A stretch of DNA of 64,000 bases from an uncultured Prochlorococcus sp. (GTDB lineage: Bacteria > Cyanobacteriota > Cyanobacteriia > PCC-6307 > Cyanobiaceae): contig CABYTO010000005.1 of NCBI GenBank assembly GCA_902521995.1, positions 23,961 through 87,960 of the forward strand. The letters run 5' to 3'. The translations under genes and the position numbers were made by a program. The notes beneath the pieces are model-generated. The model was not told where the DNA came from, did not search any database, and saw only the letters and a program-made list of their open reading frames with translations. Below, one piece after another: positions 57,162-64,000 of this stretch (the stretch's first letter is position 1; the number at the start of each line of letters is the position of its first letter).

Positions 57162-58694
57162 GTGAAGAAAGTAATAATAAGGAAAACTGAAGAAATAGAA
57201 AATTGGAGGAGAAATATAAATAGTAAAATTAACTTTATTCCAACAATGGGTAATCTTCATAATGGACATATAAAATTAATATCAACAGCAAAAAATGACA
57301 ATTCTAATTTTAATTTAGTAAGCATTTTTATTAATCCACTTCAATTCGATAACAAGTTAGACTTAGAAAATTACCCTAAAACAATTGATAATGATATAAA
57401 AATCTCCTTTTCAAATGGCGCGGATGCAATATTCATCCCTAGTAGTGAAGATATATATCCACCAAATAATAAAAATATTAAATTCCTAAAAGCGCCAATA
57501 GAATTATCTTCTGCATTATGTGGAATAAATCGAATTGGACATTTTGATGGCGTATGTACAGTAGTTTATAGATTACTTAATCTCATCAAGCCTAAAAATC
57601 TTTACTTAGGAGAAAAAGATTGGCAACAACTTTTAATTTTAAAAAATCTTGTCCTAAAAGAGAAATTAAATGTTGCTATTAAATCTATTCCTACACAAAG
57701 AGATTTTGATGGAATTCCTTTAAGTTCACGTAATGTACATTTATCAAAAAACGAAAGGAAATTGGTAAGGGTTTTTTCAAGTGAGTTATTAGAAGCAAAA
57801 AAAAATTTTCAACAAGAAAAAAATATCAATTTAAACGAAATAATTAAAAAGTTATCAGAAAAAAAAATTTCAATCGAATATTTAGAACACTTACACCCTC
57901 ATACACTTCAAAAAGCAAGAATTGAAGATAATATTTCGTTACTGGCTGGTGCGATAAGATGTGGAGAGACAAGATTAATTGATCACGTTTTTCTTATGAA
58001 AAGAAGGCCGATTATTGCAATTGATGGTCCTGCAGGGTCAGGTAAAAGTACTGTCACAAAGTTAATAGCGAAGAAACTTAAACTTCTATATTTAGATACT
58101 GGCGCAATGTATAGGGCATTGAGTTGGCTTATACTTAAAGAAAATATTGATTATAAAAAAGAAAAAAAATTACAGAATATTCTTAATAATATCTCTATTG
58201 TTTTCAAGTCAAATACAAATTCACATCAGGATGTTTATGTTAATAACTACTGCGTTACTGAAGAAATTAGGTCGCAAAAGATAAGTTCCATAGTTTCTAA
58301 AATTTCCTCAATAAAAGAAGTAAGAAAATTTTTAGTAGAAGAACAAAGAAAAATTGGAGAATCAGGTGGACTTGTAGCTGAGGGAAGAGATATAGGAACT
58401 ACTGTTTTTCCTCATGCAGAACTTAAAATATTTTTAACTGCTAGCATTGATGAAAGAGCAAAAAGAAGAAAATCTGATAAAAATAGTAAAGACTTACAAG
58501 AAATAGACCTTAATGCATTAAAAGAACTTATAAAGAAAAGAGATTTTGAAGATTCCAATAGGGAAATTTCACCTCTAATAAAAGCGAATGACGCAATAGA
58601 AATTATTACGGATGGATACGCAATTAATGAGGTGGTGGATAAAATTATTGATCTTTATAATGACAAGATTCCTAAAGAGACTGAGATCAAATAA
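57162..58694 (+). CDS. panC: Bifunctional pantoate-beta-alanine ligase / cytidylate kinase
   Basis: Residues about 1-275 are PanC, which makes pantothenate: FIPTMGNLHNGHIKLI, SIFINPLQFD, RIGHFDGVCTVVYRLLNLIKP and LYLGEKDWQQL are signatures. Residues about 282-510 are cytidylate kinase (Cmk): IAIDGPAGSGKSTVTKLIAKKL, YLDTGAMYRALSW and VAEGRDIGTTVFPHAELKIFL. This fusion is common in cyanobacteria. The start is GTG at 57162. The stop is two bases before the convergent phosphatase's stop. Confidence 0.95.
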   Translation: MKKVIIRKTEEIENWRRNINSKINFIPTMGNLHNGHIKLISTAKNDNSNFNLVSIFINPLQFDNKLDLENYPKTIDNDIKISFSNGADAIFIPSSEDIYPPNNKNIKFLKAPIELSSALCGINRIGHFDGVCTVVYRLLNLIKPKNLYLGEKDWQQLLILKNLVLKEKLNVAIKSIPTQRDFDGIPLSSRNVHLSKNERKLVRVFSSELLEAKKNFQQEKNINLNEIIKKLSEKKISIEYLEHLHPHTLQKARIEDNISLLAGAIRCGETRLIDHVFLMKRRPIIAIDGPAGSGKSTVTKLIAKKLKLLYLDTGAMYRALSWLILKENIDYKKEKKLQNILNNISIVFKSNTNSHQDVYVNNYCVTEEIRSQKISSIVSKISSIKEVRKFLVEEQRKIGESGGLVAEGRDIGTTVFPHAELKIFLTASIDERAKRRKSDKNSKDLQEIDLNALKELIKKRDFEDSNREISPLIKANDAIEIITDGYAINEVVDKIIDLYNDKIPKETEIK

Positions 58695-58696
58695 AT

Positions 58697-59170
58697 TCAA
58701 GAAATACTTTCCAAAAAACCGTTTACAGAGTCTTCTAAAATATCAAGGACATAATCGAAGCCCTCATCACCTCCAAAATATGGGTCCGGAACTTCTTGCT
58801 CATTAAAAACCGATCTAAAATCTTGTATTTTTTTAATTGATGCAAAACCAGCTGAAGCTGTTCTATTTTTAAGATCGTGAATATTTCTAAAATTTGAATC
58901 GTCCATTGCAAGAATGTAGTTAAATTCGTCAAAATCTTTGTTGGTTATTTGACGAGCCCTGCTTAAGATATTTATATCTCTTCTTTCTGCCGCAATTCTC
59001 ATTCTAGAGTCAGCTTTTTTTCCAATATGCCAACTCCCAGTTCCAGCAGAATCTACAATAAAGCCATTGGTTAATCCCTTCTTTTCAATTAGACTTATAA
59101 AGATAGCTTCTGCTGCAGGAGACCTACAAATATTTCCCAAACATACAAAAAGAACAGAAATTTTTTTCAT
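58697..59170 (-). CDS. Low-molecular-weight protein tyrosine phosphatase
   Basis: The P-loop is VCLGNICRSPAAEAI with nucleophile Cys10 and Arg16; the general acid Asp is in VPDPYFGG near the C-terminus. At 157 residues it is full length. Such enzymes often act with tyrosine kinases or arsenate; no arsenate gene is adjacent. It lies downstream of pebB in the same direction, but pebB is the gene further from it in the operon order (32-base gap). Confidence 0.93.
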   Translation of the reverse strand: MKKISVLFVCLGNICRSPAAEAIFISLIEKKGLTNGFIVDSAGTGSWHIGKKADSRMRIAAERRDINILSRARQITNKDFDEFNYILAMDDSNFRNIHDLKNRTASAGFASIKKIQDFRSVFNEQEVPDPYFGGDEGFDYVLDILEDSVNGFLESIS

Positions 59171-59202
59171 ATGATTTCGAATTCCAATAAATTATAAGAC
59201 TT

Positions 59203-59958
59203 TTAAGTAGTAAATAAAACTTCTTCAATTAAAGACTCAGTAAATTCTTTACCAAACAAACTCCACAACATTGGCCTTGCTGGATCGTTATCCCTTCTAT
59301 ATTTTAAATAATGATTTTGACCATTAATTAATTCTTTTTGCAGTTCCATATTGGCTTCTTTGCTTTCAAAAAGAATTTCCAAATACAAATCAAGATATTC
59401 CTTAAAAGAGGTATAAAGTTGATTAGCAATTAAAAAATCACTTCTTTCTTCTTTTGGTAATTTTGACCAGATTACGCCTGGAGAAAAAAATCTAGCAACA
59501 TCTGCAGACATTTCTTCAGCTAATGGAAGTGATGAATGACAATTATTTTTGAGTTTTATAAGTTTTTTTAATAACTCATTATTGTATTGATTTTGTATTT
59601 TTAATGAAGGCTGAAAATCTAACACTAATAAATGACTATTAGGGAGAGAAACAAAATCTACTCCAAAAAATGGGACGTTATAAATAGTATTAGGAATAAT
59701 TAAAAAATTTAAAACAGAATAATCTGGGCTATTTATACAAACTGCTCTTGCTAAGTGAATTCTTTTTTTATGAGTTACACCCCAAGTAGAGAGACTCACC
59801 TTTTTTGTTGATTTTTTTGAACCATAAGTTGAATCTTTATAAGAATATTCCGAAGAAATTGTTTTTTCTAAACAGTTATATTTGATTAAATTATTAGTTA
59901 AATATTTTAGAAAATTATGCCATCTCCAATCTGGCCTGTAAAAAATAGTATCTTGCAT
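59203..59958 (-). CDS. pebB: Phycoerythrobilin:ferredoxin oxidoreductase
   Basis: PebB reduces 15,16-dihydrobiliverdin to phycoerythrobilin with electrons from ferredoxin. It belongs to the ferredoxin-dependent bilin reductase family: [34 protein letters not shown] is the conserved core with the substrate-facing Asp, and [13 protein letters not shown] also fits. At 251 residues it is full length. It follows pebA by 6 bases. PebB rather than PcyA is chosen because of its place after pebA. Confidence 0.92.
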   Translation of the reverse strand: MQDTIFYRPDWRWHNFLKYLTNNLIKYNCLEKTISSEYSYKDSTYGSKKSTKKVSLSTWGVTHKKRIHLARAVCINSPDYSVLNFLIIPNTIYNVPFFGVDFVSLPNSHLLVLDFQPSLKIQNQYNNELLKKLIKLKNNCHSSLPLAEEMSADVARFFSPGVIWSKLPKEERSDFLIANQLYTSFKEYLDLYLEILFESKEANMELQKELINGQNHYLKYRRDNDPARPMLWSLFGKEFTESLIEEVLFTT

Positions 59959-59964
59959 TGACAG

Positions 59965-60675
59965 TCAATTAATAATCTCATTATTTAATGTAAAAAGAAA
60001 TTTATTGATAAATTTTTTTGTCCATTTTTCTCCAAAAAAAGATTTAAACAATTTATCTGCAGGGTCTTTTTCAAAACTGTATTTATCATATTTAATTTGA
60101 TTAATCTTTATTTCTTCTTCATTTAAAAATTGATTAACAGGATTCGATTTATAAATGTTCAAATAATTTTTTACAAATGAATGGAATATATTATTTAAAT
60201 CTCTATCAAGATTTAATTTATTACCTCTACATATAATCACCCATGGGGAAAAATACTTTTTTGAATCATATATATTCTTCATTTTATTATTATCAAATGC
60301 AGAATATTTTTTCTTAATACTACCTAAACTTGAACAATATTTTTCAAGATATTTGCTTTCCTGAATTAAAGGTTGATAGTCAAGTATTGCTAATAACTTT
60401 TGAGAAGTTCCAAACCATAAAATATCAGCTCCTAATATAGGCACCTCACTATCAAAATTAGGATATGCGACCGTATTTAACACTTGCAGTTTTTTGCCAC
60501 CATCTAACCTTGTTATTCGCCACTTTCTATATTCGGGAGATGAAAAAAGCCAATTTTTAATAATATATTTTGAGTCTTCATTATGATGTTCTTTGAATTC
60601 ACTAGATATTTGTACTTCATGTCCATTTAATTCATCAATATTAATTTTAAGGAATTCAACTAATGAATCAAACAT
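59965..60675 (-). CDS. pebA: 15,16-dihydrobiliverdin:ferredoxin oxidoreductase
   Basis: PebA reduces biliverdin IXa to 15,16-dihydrobiliverdin, then passes it to PebB. The core [35 protein letters not shown] and [14 protein letters not shown] mark the family. [10 protein letters not shown] is the second conserved patch. At 236 residues it is the expected length. It lies 5 bases after ho1 and 6 before pebB. Confidence 0.92.
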   Translation of the reverse strand: MFDSLVEFLKINIDELNGHEVQISSEFKEHHNEDSKYIIKNWLFSSPEYRKWRITRLDGGKKLQVLNTVAYPNFDSEVPILGADILWFGTSQKLLAILDYQPLIQESKYLEKYCSSLGSIKKKYSAFDNNKMKNIYDSKKYFSPWVIICRGNKLNLDRDLNNIFHSFVKNYLNIYKSNPVNQFLNEEEIKINQIKYDKYSFEKDPADKLFKSFFGEKWTKKFINKFLFTLNNEIIN

Positions 60676-60680
60676 AAATA

Positions 60681-61391
60681 TTAGGTCTCGGTACTTCCTT
60701 TCCTAACTTTTTTTGTAATGTAATTGAATACAATCTTGCCTAAAACAGCAATCAAATTACCTTCAAGCTCCTTAAACATTTTCATATTGTAAGTAAAAGC
60801 TTGATTAGCTTCATCAATAATTTGATCAGCAGTCTTTTGATTTATTGGAAGTTGATTCAAAGTAAGAGAATATTCTTCCTTAAATTTCTTTTCATCAGAA
60901 ATTAATTCAAACTCATAAAAATTTAAACCATCATTTCCCTGCAAATTTAATGCTTTTTTAGCGATCCTTTTCAAGATTTGCCCCCCAGATAAATCTCCTA
61001 TATAGCGAGTGTAGTGGTGACCAACTAAGAGCTCTGGTGAATTTTTTGCGACATCTCGGATTCTTTCAACATATTCTTTTGCTGAGTGAGAAATATTAAT
61101 TTCATTCTTCCAGTTTTCACCAAAATAAAATTTAAGATCATTTACAAGAGTTTCTTTCCTGAATAATGATTTAAAACCTATAGGTTTTATTACGGGATGT
61201 TCCTCATTGACCAGTCTTTCAATTTCTTCTTCCATGGCTTCATAAACAAAATATAAATCACTAATTAATTTTCTATAAGATTTTTTTTCAACAACTCCTT
61301 TTAAAAAACAAGCTACAAAGCCAGTATTTTCTGCCATAGTATGGGATTTTTTTGTCCCTTCTCTTAATTGTCCTGCAAGAGCAACTGCCAT
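60681..61391 (-). CDS. ho1: Heme oxygenase
   Basis: Heme oxygenase cleaves heme to biliverdin IXa, CO and iron using ferredoxin. The proximal heme ligand is His17 in [18 protein letters not shown], and the distal helix segment [28 protein letters not shown] is diagnostic. At 236 residues it is typical of cyanobacterial HO1. It is first in the ho1-pebA-pebB operon, providing the substrate for the next two enzymes. Confidence 0.96.
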   Translation of the reverse strand: MAVALAGQLREGTKKSHTMAENTGFVACFLKGVVEKKSYRKLISDLYFVYEAMEEEIERLVNEEHPVIKPIGFKSLFRKETLVNDLKFYFGENWKNEINISHSAKEYVERIRDVAKNSPELLVGHHYTRYIGDLSGGQILKRIAKKALNLQGNDGLNFYEFELISDEKKFKEEYSLTLNQLPINQKTADQIIDEANQAFTYNMKMFKELEGNLIAVLGKIVFNYITKKVRKGSTET

Positions 61392-61448
61392 ATATTTTGA
61401 ATAATTTTTGTAAGTGTATTTAATCTACTAGGAAAATACATAAAACAG

Positions 61449-61880
61449 CTAATTTTTGTTACCAGCGGATGTTGTAGAGAATAGCTTATAAAGTTCTTTA
61501 CAAACCAAAAAAAGGTTATCTTTTTGTTCCTTTTGCGGAAGATGAGTACCAGTCATTTCCCAATCACCGATGGTAGCCACCCTCCATCTCTCGGAGGGAA
61601 CAATCATACCTCGCATTATTATTCCCAACAATTTCGGAACTCTTCCATTATTATCATTTTCAATTCTTAATTGTAAGAGTATTGCTCTACATTCAATAAG
61701 AGGACTCCAACCAGGGAAATGAAACGCAAAATCAATAGTATCTTGCATGGATTCATTATTTGAATTGTCCCAGGGACTAAAGTTTACACTTGCATCTGGA
61801 AAATATTTCCGAAACAAAGCTGCAGTGGAAGCAATTTTATTAGCTATTTCAACATTACTTACATTTGAACTCGCATTCAT
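61449..61880 (-). CDS. Conserved hypothetical protein upstream of ho1
   Basis: The 143-residue protein has no clear transmembrane helix or signal peptide. FRKYFPDASVNFSPW, DFAFHFPGWSPLIECRAILLQLRIE and VPSERWRVATIGDWEMTGTHLPQ look conserved and globular. I do not recognise a family. It lies 57 bases upstream of ho1 in the same direction, so it may be part of the bilin operon, but a role in bilin metabolism is only a guess from position. Confidence 0.7.
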   Translation of the reverse strand: MNASSNVSNVEIANKIASTAALFRKYFPDASVNFSPWDNSNNESMQDTIDFAFHFPGWSPLIECRAILLQLRIENDNNGRVPKLLGIIMRGMIVPSERWRVATIGDWEMTGTHLPQKEQKDNLFLVCKELYKLFSTTSAGNKN

Positions 61881-62090
61881 AAGTAGCTGAGTATTTTTTT
61901 GAAAGTTACATAATTCGCTTTAACTTGCTTATTAATTACTTTTTCTTTTAATAAAGATGTTGAAATGCTGATCAATAAACTATTCTCTATTCACATTTGA
62001 ATAATAAATTTCTAGGTTTTAAAGAAAATAACTCATCGCAAATTACAATACTAGGAACTTCAATGAGCTATCTTTCATTAATTCAATGCT

Positions 62091-63515
62091 ATGCCAAAAT
62101 TTGAAAAATTAACTTTACCTAATGAAGGCGAGATAATAACTTTTAATCAAGGCAAACCTAATGTTCCTAATAATCCAATTGTCCCGTTTATTAGGGGTGA
62201 TGGTACTGGAGTAGATATTTGGCCTGCAACTCAAATCGTTCTTGATTCGGCTATTAAAAAAAGCTATGGAAATGAAAGAAAAATTAATTGGTTCAAAGTA
62301 TATGCAGGCGATGAAGCTTGTGAACTTTATGGAACATATAACTACCTCCCTCAAGATACTATTGAAGCAATCAAACACTTTGGTGTGGCCATCAAAGGTC
62401 CTTTAACGACTCCCATCGGTGGAGGTATTAGATCTCTTAATGTTGCACTTAGGCAAATATTTGATTTATATAGCTGTGTTAGACCATGCAAATATTATTC
62501 AGGCACTCCAAGCCCTCACAAAAATCCCCAAAATTTAGACGTTATTGTTTATAGAGAAAATACTGAGGATATCTACATGGGAATTGAATGGGAAGCCGAG
62601 GATAATAATTGTCTTGAATTAATTAATCACTTAAATAAAGTTGTCATACCAAAAAGTAAAAATTTAAAAAATAGATCTATACCAGTCGGATCAGGTATTG
62701 GAATAAAACCGGTCAGTAAATCTGGTAGCCAAAGGCATATTAAAAAAGCTATTGAACATGCCAAAAGATTATCAGGAGATAAAAGGCATGTAACTCTCGT
62801 ACATAAAGGGAATATTATGAAATATACAGAAGGTGCATTTAGAGATTGGGGATATGAATTAGCAGTAGATGAATTTAGAGAAGATTGCATTACAGAAAGA
62901 GAAAGCTGGATTTTAGATAATATTCAGAAAAATCCAGAAATTACAATTGAAAATAATGCTCGAAAAATTGAACCGGGTTTTGACAAGCTTACAAATAACA
63001 AAAAAGCATTCATTTGCGAAGAAATTAAAGAAGTTATTACATCAATATCAAATTCTCACGGAGATGGAAAATGGAAAGAACTTATTCTTGTTGATGATCG
63101 GATAGCTGATAGTATATTTCAACAAATTCAAACTAGACCTCAAGAATATTCAATTCTTGCAACCTTAAATCTCAATGGAGACTATGTTTCTGATGCAGCT
63201 GCAGCAATTGTTGGTGGCCTAGGTATGGCTCCTGGTGCAAATATTGGAGATAATGCAGCAATTTTCGAAGCTACGCACGGTACTGCGCCCAAACATGCAG
63301 GCTTAAATAAGATTAATCCAGGCTCAGTAATTCTTAGTGGTGTAATGATGCTTGAATATTTTGGTTGGGATGAGGCAGCTAACTTAATTACTAAGGGTTT
63401 AAGTAAGGCAATAGAGCAAAAAAAGGTCACCTACGATCTAGCACGCTTAATGGAACCAAAAGTAGAACCCTTATCCTGCAGCAGTTTTGCTGAAGAAATT
63501 ATTTCAAATTTCTAA
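62091..63515 (+). CDS. icd: Isocitrate dehydrogenase (NADP)
   Basis: Icd makes 2-oxoglutarate, the carbon skeleton for ammonium assimilation, in the incomplete cyanobacterial TCA cycle. FIRGDGTGVDIWPAT, GGGIRSLNVALRQ (the substrate serine loop), YRENTEDIYMGIEW, NLNGDYVSDAAAAIVGGLGMAPGANIG and EATHGTAPKHAG are diagnostic. At 474 residues it is full length, like other cyanobacterial NADP enzymes. I see no NtcA-type GTA-N8-TAC upstream. The stop is two bases before the convergent partial gene's stop. Confidence 0.97.
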   Translation: MPKFEKLTLPNEGEIITFNQGKPNVPNNPIVPFIRGDGTGVDIWPATQIVLDSAIKKSYGNERKINWFKVYAGDEACELYGTYNYLPQDTIEAIKHFGVAIKGPLTTPIGGGIRSLNVALRQIFDLYSCVRPCKYYSGTPSPHKNPQNLDVIVYRENTEDIYMGIEWEAEDNNCLELINHLNKVVIPKSKNLKNRSIPVGSGIGIKPVSKSGSQRHIKKAIEHAKRLSGDKRHVTLVHKGNIMKYTEGAFRDWGYELAVDEFREDCITERESWILDNIQKNPEITIENNARKIEPGFDKLTNNKKAFICEEIKEVITSISNSHGDGKWKELILVDDRIADSIFQQIQTRPQEYSILATLNLNGDYVSDAAAAIVGGLGMAPGANIGDNAAIFEATHGTAPKHAGLNKINPGSVILSGVMMLEYFGWDEAANLITKGLSKAIEQKKVTYDLARLMEPKVEPLSCSSFAEEIISNF

Positions 63516-63517
63516 TT

Positions 63518-64000
63518 TTAAAAATTATTTTTATTTTCAAAAACTTTCCAAATATTAACCAGTGATTCTTTAGTACCAATATTTCCAGGATGAGTAACAA
63601 TAGGAAGTTTTTGGCCATTTTTTAGGTTGTAAGTCACTACTGAAATGCCAGTTAAAATCTGTCCTTCAAGATACACATAATCTGCATTAAGTCCTTTACT
63701 GAGAATCAAATTTGTTGTTATACCACCTTTTGAAATCAAATATCCTATTTCATACTTCAAATCTGCGACTAATTCAGCAATAAAACAAGCAAGTAAATTA
63801 TAAAAATTAAATAGTTCAGAAGAATCTAAATACATAAATTTTCTTGAAGTAAACAAAACAGGAGTTTTTCCTTTCTCAAAAGAAAATCTAATTTCTTTTA
63901 AAAATTTATTTTTAAACAAATTTCTTCGCTTCTGATTATTATCTGATGAAGTGATTTTAAAGAATTCAAAAACATCCACTTCAACTGGATTGCAATTACT
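63518..64000 (-). CDS. Four-carbon acid sugar kinase-like protein (DUF1537), C-terminal part; N-terminus outside window
   Basis: The frame stays open to the window edge (160 codons plus stop from base 64000), so the ORF track's GTG start at 63979 is not the real start. YLISKGGITTNLILSKGLNADYVYLEGQILTGISVV and LPIVTHPGNIGTKESLVNIWKVFEN match the nucleotide-binding C-terminal domain of the OtnK/YgbK family (GG.T......LG..., ...G.I..GI..., ...L.IVT.PGN.G). These phosphorylate 4-carbon sugar acids such as erythronate; the substrate here is unknown. Confidence 0.7.
   Translation of the reverse strand, partial: SNCNPVEVDVFEFFKITSSDNNQKRRNLFKNKFLKEIRFSFEKGKTPVLFTSRKFMYLDSSELFNFYNLLACFIAELVADLKYEIGYLISKGGITTNLILSKGLNADYVYLEGQILTGISVVTYNLKNGQKLPIVTHPGNIGTKESLVNIWKVFENKNNF

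Noticed and set aside
61881-62090. NtcA site upstream of icd
   Set aside because: No GTA-N8-TAC with correct spacing was seen.
1-64000. CRISPR arrays, insertion sequences, prophage or genomic-island signs
   Set aside because: No periodic repeats, transposase, integrase or compositional break was noticed; none of the four tRNA genes has an integrase or a repeated 3' end beside it.

Overview
This window looks like a stretch of core chromosome from a high-light-adapted Prochlorococcus. The DNA is very AT-rich, intergenic gaps are tiny, and TTG/GTG starts are common. It carries photosystem I genes (psaA, psaB, psaD), the cyanobacterial NDH subunit ndhN, the clock-input protein ldpA, cyanobacterial-type gshA and hemF, and the ho1-pebA-pebB bilin genes. 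I see no transposase, integrase, prophage gene, CRISPR array, rRNA or foreign-looking island.

Layout. 1-4535: psaA-psaB on the minus strand, with psaB cut by the window start. 4870-7556: a CbiG-CobJ fusion for cobalamin synthesis and a HAD hydrolase. 7592-9516: tRNA-Ser(GCU), alr and an HNH protein. 9526-25646: one long minus-strand ribosomal superoperon, rplC-rplD-rplW-rplB-rpsS-rplV-rpsC-rplP-rpmC-rpsQ-rplN-rplX-rplE-rpsH-rplF-rplR-rpsE-rplO-secY-adk-rpmJ-rpsM-rpsK-rpoA-rplQ-truA-rplM-rpsI-rpmE-prfA; rpmJ (L36) is too short for the ORF track. 25926-29584: ndhN-ldpA, tRNA-Gln(UUG), a HAD protein, and recA behind a near-perfect cyanobacterial LexA box. 29587-38936: a mixed housekeeping block (DUF2839, degenerate helicase-like protein, tyrA, crtD, fructosamine-kinase-like, CAAD/CurT-like, an E1-rhodanese protein, a double-domain CobO, larE, speD). 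38990-49585: recF (its 5' end appears frameshifted or lacks a normal start), tRNA-Arg(CCG), ppc, gshA, trpE, psaD, a histidine-kinase-like protein and rodA. 49582-63515: mrp, hemF, a CCB-type cofactor assembly protein, RNase D, a lipid-A-disaccharide-synthase-related protein, tRNA-Cys(GCA), conserved hypotheticals, purM, a panC-cmk fusion, a low-Mr tyrosine phosphatase, ho1-pebA-pebB, a hypothetical and icd. A partial four-carbon acid sugar kinase-like gene runs off the right edge.

How the genes fit together. The largest block makes ribosomes, RNA polymerase alpha and the Sec translocon. Around it sit photosystem I, NDH-1, tetrapyrrole and bilin enzymes (hemF, ho1, pebA, pebB, cbiG-cobJ, cobO), central carbon and nitrogen enzymes (ppc, icd), amino-acid enzymes (trpE, tyrA), and DNA repair (recA, recF). 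Neighbouring genes on opposite strands often abut or overlap by a few bases, leaving almost no room for terminators.

I did not find a new multi-gene system. The observations most worth checking are: the recF 5' end, where an A8/T7 tract separates a good ATG from the RecF frame; loss of zinc-binding cysteines in L36 and in the E1-like protein; the tandem CobO; the helicase-like protein without a recognisable Walker A; the histidine kinase with an eroded catalytic domain translationally coupled to rodA and mrp; and paired inverted repeats in the leaders of psaA and of the ribosomal operon.
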